A stretch of 64,000 nt of DNA from Pseudomonas soli (GTDB lineage: Bacteria > Pseudomonadota > Gammaproteobacteria > Pseudomonadales > Pseudomonadaceae). This document shows, one piece after another, positions 54,509 through 62,000 of this stretch. The translations under genes were made by a program, and so were the position numbers. The DNA lies in the NCBI RefSeq assembly GCF_900110655.1, contig NZ_FOEQ01000002.1, positions 672,571 to 736,570 on the forward strand. Direction: 5' to 3'. Position 1 is the stretch's first letter; the number at the start of each line of letters is the position of its first letter. The notes beneath the pieces are model-generated. The model ran no database searches. It had not been told where the DNA came from and saw only the letters and a list, made by a program, of their open reading frames with translations.

Positions 54509-54913
54509 CTAAATTGACCCGCCGGCGATCTGCGCCTTGGCCGAGACATGCTCGAAGGTGGCTTCGTCCAGGGCATCGGCCTGTTCATCGAGCACCTGGC
54601 GCGGATGTTCGAAGCCCGGAATGCTGCTGTCGATCAGGCTGAGCAGGCGCGAGCCGCGCGGGCTGAGGACGAAATTCTCGCCATTGCCGCCTTCCGCTTC
54701 AGGCCGGCTCTCGATGAAACCGCGTTCGAAGAGGATCTTTTCGTACTTGCAGGCCTGGGCCTTGAGCTGGTTCAGATCGCCCGGCGCCTCACCATCGGCG
54801 GCCAGCGCGGCGGCATGCTGCTCGGCATAGGGACGCGGCGTGAAACTGTGACCGGCGCCGTTCTGCACTTCGTGCAGCAAGCGTTCGATCAGGTCCCAGT
54901 CATATGTGCTCAT
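54509..54913 (-). CDS. Hypothetical protein with possible winged-helix fold (DUF2513-like)
   Basis: Protein of 134 residues beginning MSTYDWDLIERLLHEVQN. The central part (YEKILFERGFIESRP ... FVLSPRGSRLLSLI) has the helix-wing pattern of DUF2513 or winged-helix regulators. The ATG at 54913 has AGGAGG nine bases before it. It lies downstream of the contact-inhibition genes on the same strand, but the 106-bp gap and different composition suggest it is an independent core gene. Confidence 0.6.
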   Translation of the reverse strand: MSTYDWDLIERLLHEVQNGAGHSFTPRPYAEQHAAALAADGEAPGDLNQLKAQACKYEKILFERGFIESRPEAEGGNGENFVLSPRGSRLLSLIDSSIPGFEHPRQVLDEQADALDEATFEHVSAKAQIAGGSI

Positions 54914-55019
54914 GGGGTAAGCCTCCTGCTGTGGACAAGTAGGTACACAGCGTGGGACTGACAGAGGTTGCCAGGTGTTCAATCAGAAGCCGAAGGGCCA
55001 CCCCATTGCTCCTCGACGG

Positions 55020-55460
55020 CTACAAGTCGTTCAGCATTTCACGTATGTACTCGGAAAAACTGTCCGCCACTTGATGCGCCTCACGGCTTACCGGGTCGAT
55101 ATCGACAACCACCCAGCCATTGTTCGTATCGAACCCCGAGCAGTACCCCTGCATGTCATCTCCGAACAGGAGGATGCCGTCCAGGGGGCGTTCATCATCT
55201 TCGTCGTAGACCTGGTCTGGGGTCAGCAGGCCCTCATACAACATGTAGGCAGCCTCACCCACTTCACCCCAGCCAAGCTCCTTCATAAAGGCAACATAAT
55301 CGGCTGGCACTTGCGAATGATCGGCAATCAGTGCCGCGAGCACCTGCGCATTGACTGCCTCCAGCTTTGCAAGCAGGCCGGATGCCTTGTCCGGCTGCAG
55401 ATCGTCATACCTGTCCACGACTGCTCCTTCCCTGTCACGAATCAGCCGAAACTCGATCAC
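55020..55460 (-). CDS. SMI1/KNR4 (SUKH)-like protein, candidate immunity
   Basis: Protein of 146 residues with the SUKH pattern: VPADYVAFMKELGWGEVG followed by an acidic region and ILLFGDDMQGYCSGFDT and WVVVDIDP. SUKH proteins are common immunity proteins of polymorphic toxins, often near deaminase or nuclease toxins. The start is a GTG at 55460 with no strong ribosome site. It lies 39 bp after the first candidate immunity gene in the cdiA-immunity run. It may be cognate, or an orphan immunity left by an earlier toxin module. Confidence 0.75.
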   Translation of the reverse strand: MIEFRLIRDREGAVVDRYDDLQPDKASGLLAKLEAVNAQVLAALIADHSQVPADYVAFMKELGWGEVGEAAYMLYEGLLTPDQVYDEDDERPLDGILLFGDDMQGYCSGFDTNNGWVVVDIDPVSREAHQVADSFSEYIREMLNDL

Positions 55461-55499
55461 GACAACGCCGGGGTGGCGAACATACTTTTTGCCCCAAGC

Positions 55500-56099
55500 T
55501 TAGCGCCTATACAAATCGCAAAAATACTCGTTGATACATTTCCCACTCAACACTTGTTTCGAATTGAAATCCAAGGTTTGAGAGACGACAACTCCTGGTC
55601 TCAGGCTCTCTGGAAAATCTTCAATCGATGCATACTCCCCTGGCACCAGAAACCTGAAGTAGTCGCCCATACTCGTAGGCCCATCAAACCCAACGGGGAA
55701 ATCCTCTCCCTCTCGAGAACCTTCGACAGCGTGATAGACAAAGAATCCTTTGTTGAAGGCAAGGCTGGCTTCACTGTAGATTCCTCGCACTTCGAGATCG
55801 CGCAACAGCTCATCCACCACGAAAGCCTTGTCTCTTCCTTGCCAGCGCCATGCCGAATACAAGTCCACCGTAAAGCCACATTTCTTCAAAGGTGGGTACG
55901 ACCGAAAGACCTGAGACTCCTCCCACATGAATTCACTGAGGGTGTCCAGCATTTCCTCCGCTCCGTTCAGTGCCAGGAGCACTTTCGGAATATCACCAAA
56001 ACAATTGTTCACCATGACCGCAATTCGACCAACTCTATCCATGGCTAACCATGTGTATATGGTACCGAAGCCAGGTTCCCATTGTTCATCAAGGCTCAT
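55500..56099 (-). CDS. cdiI: Candidate CdiI immunity protein
   Basis: Acidic protein of 199 residues with no signal peptide and no family I recognise. It begins MSLDEQWEPGFGTIYTWLAM. The ATG at 56099 overlaps the cdiA stop (TAATG), so it is made together with the toxin. In contact-dependent inhibition systems the gene directly after cdiA normally encodes the cognate immunity protein. AT-richer than the core, as the neighbouring toxin tip is. Function by position only. Confidence 0.75.
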   Translation of the reverse strand: MSLDEQWEPGFGTIYTWLAMDRVGRIAVMVNNCFGDIPKVLLALNGAEEMLDTLSEFMWEESQVFRSYPPLKKCGFTVDLYSAWRWQGRDKAFVVDELLRDLEVRGIYSEASLAFNKGFFVYHAVEGSREGEDFPVGFDGPTSMGDYFRFLVPGEYASIEDFPESLRPGVVVSQTLDFNSKQVLSGKCINEYFCDLYRR

Positions 56100-59000
56100 T
56101 ACCGGCTCCCCTTAGGCCATGTCACCGCGCAATTTTCGCAAGTTTTTATGATGGCGCCGGGAGGAACATCGTCTCGCCGCCAGACATCACGGGGCCTGAC
56201 AGCTTCAGTAAACTTGATGTTCCCAGGCACAGCACCCTGCCTTACCAGTTGATCCGCCGCCGAAATTTCGGCGCAGGCACCCACCTTATTCTTGCAGAAG
56301 TCCGTAAACTCACCAACCTTCACTCCCAACTGCGTTTCTATATAAGCAACCGTGGCAGGATGCAGTGAATCGGCAGTAATCGACGCGTTACTGCTTCCCA
56401 CCGCAACTTTTCCTGTCAGCGGATCGAAAGCACCTACCATCGTGGCACTTTTCGTCGCCTGGGTCTTGGATGGAATACTATTGATTGCCGTCAGGAGATC
56501 ATGGGCGGCCTGGTTTTCAAGAGGGTTCTCGGAAAATACAAGCCCGATATCCTGCTGGTGGCTCGGGGTCACATAGACATCTCGCCCGTGCTGCCCATCA
56601 AGCTGACTTCCGCCGGTATGCGGCGTCGTGACGACCTGCCCGCCCTCGCCATACCCACCACTGCTAGGGTTCTGCGTCCCGCTCTCAACCAGCAATCCTT
56701 CGTACTTCTTCAGCCTCGGATCAAGTATGTGAATAGGCAGCCCTTCATTCTGCAGGGACACCTCGACGATCAGCTTGATCATCTGCGCGCGCTTGTTGAG
56801 ATCGCTGACATTAGCCTCGATCTCGTCAATCGCCCTCGACACCGCAGCCTGCATTTCCGCCTGACGCTCTGGTGGAAGCTGGCTGGCAGCCAAAGTGGCT
56901 GCGAGCGCGCTGATCACTACATACCCAGCATACGCGACCGGGACAAAATTCATCTGGCCAGGCGCTCGATCATCTAGCGCCGCCATACTGGTCAGTACAT
57001 CACGCGCCTTGACAGGATCCTGGCCTGCCAGATCAGTCAAGTACCGAGCAACAACATCAAAGTCCTTGGTAACTTTCCCCCCAAAAATCTGGACAAGGAC
57101 TGTACTGACGAGCGCCGCACGGGTCTCTTCATTGCGGCTTCCCAGTTGCCGCATAAACTGACGCATCGCTTCACGCTTATACTGAACGAAGCCTACTGCC
57201 TTGCTGACTTCATCCCAATTTTCCCCTTTGCCCACTGCCCGTGCGGTCAGGAAGAGATCACCCAGTTTCTGCAAGGCCTCTTCACTGTTCTCGCCATATT
57301 CAGCTGCACTTTGCTGCCACTGCTCCAACGTCTTCTTCGGGCTCAGAACCGCCTTGACAGAGGTATCCGACACATACAAATCAGTCCGCGATTCTCGGTC
57401 CCGAGTGATCTCGTAAGCCTTGTCCAGATCCCGATTCAGCCCGGCTACCGAGTCCTTGCCAGTCTCTGCATCCTGGCGCACGGTAACCTCACCAGCACCC
57501 ACCGTGGCACGGACGATCTGCTCGCGGTCCTTTTCATACTCCCAGCCACTGAGGTTGCCGTGGGTTTCGGACTTGCCGCCGCTTGGCTGCGACCAACTGC
57601 CGCCGACGTTGAGGTAATAACCGTGCTCCTTGTCCTTGCCGGCGATATCGCTGTAACCCAGCGTACCCGTGTCGAGCTTGAGGTTGCCGTTGTCGGCGGC
57701 GATCAACGCGCCATCGAGCTGGGTGTGGTGTTCGGTGCGAATGTCGACCTTGTTCCCCCCGGTGATGCGTGTCTGCTCCTGGACCCAGTTGGTCTTGCCA
57801 GTCGTCTGTCCGTAGCCCACCGAACCGCTGACACTGGCGCCGACACCTACGGAGACCGTTGCACTCAGGTCGAACTCCTTGCCCTCGACCTTGCCGGTAT
57901 CCGCTACGGAAGCAACCTTGAGATCGCCTCCCACACGGCCGATCACCTCATCGCCACGCAATTGCGCTCCGGCGATGGTGGTGTCCTTGCCACTGCTGAA
58001 CTTCAGCTGGTCCCCGGCATACAGGAACGCCTGTTGCTGCTGCTCGGCTTCACGCTTCAGGTCGCCCTTGCCGATATCGACACTGGCGTAGAAACCGACC
58101 TTGCCTTCGCCAAACGCCAACCCTGCCTCGCCACCACCGTTATGACGAGTGTTTTGGCTGTTGCTGTCGTTCTGCGCCGAGCGGATGTTGACGTCGTTGG
58201 CAGCAGCGACGTCAATGTCGCGTCCGGCACGGACCTGCCCGCCGATGATGTTCACGTCATGGCTGGCATCGAGCTTGACGTCACGACCAGCGTTGAGTTG
58301 GCTCGCTGACGAAGTACCCTGCATGCTGTCCTGATCAGCGACGCCATAACTGCCACCCGCTCCCAGCTTGATCCCGCCAGTGGTCCCGCCATGGATCCCA
58401 CCCCAGCTCTTGGTCTGCTGGTTTTCCTGGCTGAAGCTGCCCTTGGCTACATCAAGGTTGATGTCTCGACCGCTGATGCTGATGTCCCGCCCCGCCTGCA
58501 ACTGCCCGCCCTTGATGGTGACATCGTTGCCGGCCTTGACGTTGACGTCGTGCCCGGCATCCAGGGTGGAACCACGCTGACTTTCCTCGACCACCCGCTC
58601 GCGGCTGCCTTGCTTGGTGGTACCCAGTTTCACATCGGCGGTAGGCCCGGCGAAGAACTGACTGACAGCGTCGACCGCGCGCAAGGTGCTGGAAGTCTGG
58701 CTGACACCGTTCTCACCTTTACCCGCGCCCTCGATCGCGTCCTTGGTGTTGCCCAGGTTATGGTTGATCGTGACCCCGATGCCCTGGCTCTTCTGCTCGC
58801 GCTCGTGCTCCACCAGCAGACGCTCGCGGGCGGCATCGATGTTGATGTCGCGACCGGCTTCGAGATTGATGTCGTGCTTGGCCTTGAAGTCGGAACCGGT
58901 CTGGTTGATGTCACGCCCGGCGCGAACATCCAGGTCCTGGCCTGCCTGGATCTGACTGGCGGCGGCCAGTTGCTGCTCCAGGCGATCCTTGGCCTTCTGC

Positions 59001-62000
59001 TGCTCGCTGCCGAGGAACAGGCTGACGCCATTGTCATCGCCGGAGACGCCGAAACCTGTGCGTTTCTCGCTCGACCACTGGTGCTCGCTGTGCTCGTTCT
59101 GCGCAGCTGCCACGTTCACGTCGCGCCCGGCATTAAGGCTGACATTGCGCCCTGCCGCAATGCCACTGCCGGTCACATTGATATCGCGTTCGGCGGTCAG
59201 GCTGGCATCCTGCACGGCGGTCAACTGGCTGCCCACACTGGTACTGCTCTGCGCCTCTTGGCCGGCCTTCTTCGCCGAGCCCACGGAGATGAAGCCACCT
59301 GACACCGAGAGCCCGGTCTTTTTCTTGTACTGTTCCGAGTGGCTGTAGGCGGTATCGTTGGCCGACACCAGGTTGATGTCACCCTCCTTGTCCACCAACC
59401 CCGCACGCAGCTCGACGTCCTTGCCGGCATTCGCTTCGCTGGCGCGCAGGCGCACATCGCTGCCTGCGGCGATAACGATGTCGTTTCCGGCATCGAGCTC
59501 GCTGCCCACCTGCGTGGCGCGGGTCTGCAGCTGGCTCTTGCCGCTCTTCGACAGGCCCAGGAAGCCGGACTTGGTCTTCTTGCTGTACTCGCCGTGCTCC
59601 TCGACGCCGGACAGCACCGCCACATCGCCAGTGGCACCGAGCATGACATCACCGCCGGCCTTGAGTTGGCTGCCGATCACCGAGACATCGCGGCCACCGT
59701 CAATGGCGATGCCACCATCGGCCTGCTTGCTGACGTTGACCGTGAGATCGCCACCGGCCTCGATCACCGAGGCGACGTTGGTGCTGTGGTAGCTCTCTTT
59801 CTGCGTCGAGCTGCTGCGACCGAACGAACCCTTGCTCTTCTTCAGGTAGTAGGACGCGCTTTCGTTCTGGTCGGAGGCGATGGTCAGGTCGCGCTCGGCG
59901 TCAATGTCGACATCGCCCTTGCCCTTGACCTGGCTGGCAATGATGGCCATGTCCTGGCCGGCAGACAGCGATACGTCGCCGCCAGCCTTGAGCGTGGTCG
60001 AGACCTGGGTGACCTGGTCCTTGGACTGGGTGACCTTCTTGCTGCGGCTGAAACTGTGCGCTTCGTTGGCGGCGGAGCTCAAGTTCAAGTCTTCGCCCGC
60101 AGCCAGGGTGAGGTTGCGGCCCGCGTCGATCTGGCTGGCCACGGCAGTGAGGTCGCGGCCGGCGCCGATGCTCAGGTCGCGACCAGCGGTGACCGTGGCG
60201 CCGTGCTGCTGCACCGTGTTGTTGCGGTGCCGGTCGCTGTAGAAGCCTTCGCGCTCCTCGACCGACAGCATGCTGACATCGCGCCCGGCGTTAAGGGACA
60301 GGTCGCCGCCGCTCTGGATCACGCTGGCGACGTTCTGGATGTCCTGACCCGCATTGAGGCTGAGGCTGTTACCGGCTTCGATGCGTGCGGCGCTGTCCAG
60401 ATAGTCCTGGTGCTGGCTGGTGCCGCCGAAATTGGTGACGGCGCGCACCTGGTCGCGCTGGTTGAGGATATCGCCATTGACCGCCGTCAGGCTCACATCG
60501 CGCCCGCTGATGATGCCGCCAGCACTGTTGCTCAGGTTGTTGCCGGCCAGCAGCTCCAGCCGCTCTCCGGCCTGGACCAGGCCGGTGTTGACCAGGTTGT
60601 TGCCAGCGGTGGCGGACAGGTTGCGGCTGGCCTGCAGGGTCCCGACGTTGGTCAGGTTCTCGCCAGCGATCAGTTGTACGTCCTGGCCGGCAATCAACGC
60701 ACCGTTGGGGGCCAGGCGGTTGTTGGCCTGGGCCAGGTAAAGCACCGGGACCAGGACCTCCTCGCCGTTGACCTGGTGTTTTTCCATCCACACGATGTCA
60801 TGGGTCAGCGCCGCCACCTGGGAGGCCGTCAGGCCCACACCCAGGCTCAGCTGGAGCTGGTCCTTGCTGCGGATGGCGTTGTCCATCAGGTACTTGAACA
60901 GCTGATCGCCAGAGGTCTGGCCATCGATGAACTGCTGGCCGGTACGCGCCACCACCGCTTGCTGGATCAGGCGCTGCTCGTAGAGTCCATCACCCAGGCG
61001 CTTCCAACTCTGGTCCGGGTCGTAGCCAAGGTTGCCGAGCAGATAGTCCGAGCTCATGAACTGCTTGAGGTCGGTGAGGACCGGGTTGGTCTCGATCAGG
61101 TACTTGTGGGGCTTGCTGTTGTACTGGCTGTCCGGCATCCGAGTGACCCCAGGGATGTCAGGACGAGCACTGATTCCCAAGTTGCCACCGGCAGCCAGCT
61201 CGCGAACATCGGCACCGGGATGTCGCTGCGGGAGGGCTACATCAACCGGCGCGCCATTCGGCGCGTTGACACCGATGGCACTGGCATTGCCACCGACGGC
61301 GCCACTCTGATGGGCGATTCGGTCGATTTGTTGATGATTCTGTTCTAATGCTCTGGCATCCATGGCCTGCAGCGCCCCAGGCTGGGTGCCGGACACCATC
61401 GCCTGACGCTCCTGGATCGTGACGTCTGCGCCGCCTAGCTTCCAGCTTTGGGCCGGGCTACCCGAAGCGCTCCCACCCTGTCCACTCAGACGGAACAGGC
61501 CATTCTGGCCGGTGGGTAACGTGAAGCCGCCCAAGGCAAGCGGATTGACCTGCTGTTGTGCAAGGTCAGGGGGAAGTTGGGCATGGATATTGATAAGCGT
61601 ACTGCCCGACGCCCCTGGCAATTTCGGATCGAACGCCTTGCCTGCTGGGGCATTAATCGTCACCCCCTCCTGGATGACGCTGTTGCTCAGATCCTTGGTC
61701 GCGTTGATGCTGACCCGACCGCCAGCCTGGACCACGGCATTCGCCGAACCAACCTGGGTGTCATGCACGATAGTGCGCTTGTCGAAGAACGTGACACCTT
61801 GGATCTGCGAGGGCAGCGGCGCCCTCACATCAGGGTTGTATGCCGGCGCAATATTAAGCGCACTGATCGCGAAATCGTCGGACCAACTCTTCCAACCGAT
61901 GGTGACGACTGTGTTGTAGTTTGCGGTACCGCCGAGACGAGTCGTAGGCCTGCTCCGGGACTCGTTCCAGTTGGCATCCCACAGACGGATCGTACCTACC

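Noticed and set aside
54509..54913. Third component of the CDI locus
   Set aside because: It has its own strong ribosome site and a 106-bp gap, and no link to known immunity families was visible.
57600..60780. Regularly spaced repeats in the right part of the window as a CRISPR array
   Set aside because: They are in-frame FHA-2 protein repeats of CdiA, diverged and without identical direct repeats or spacers.
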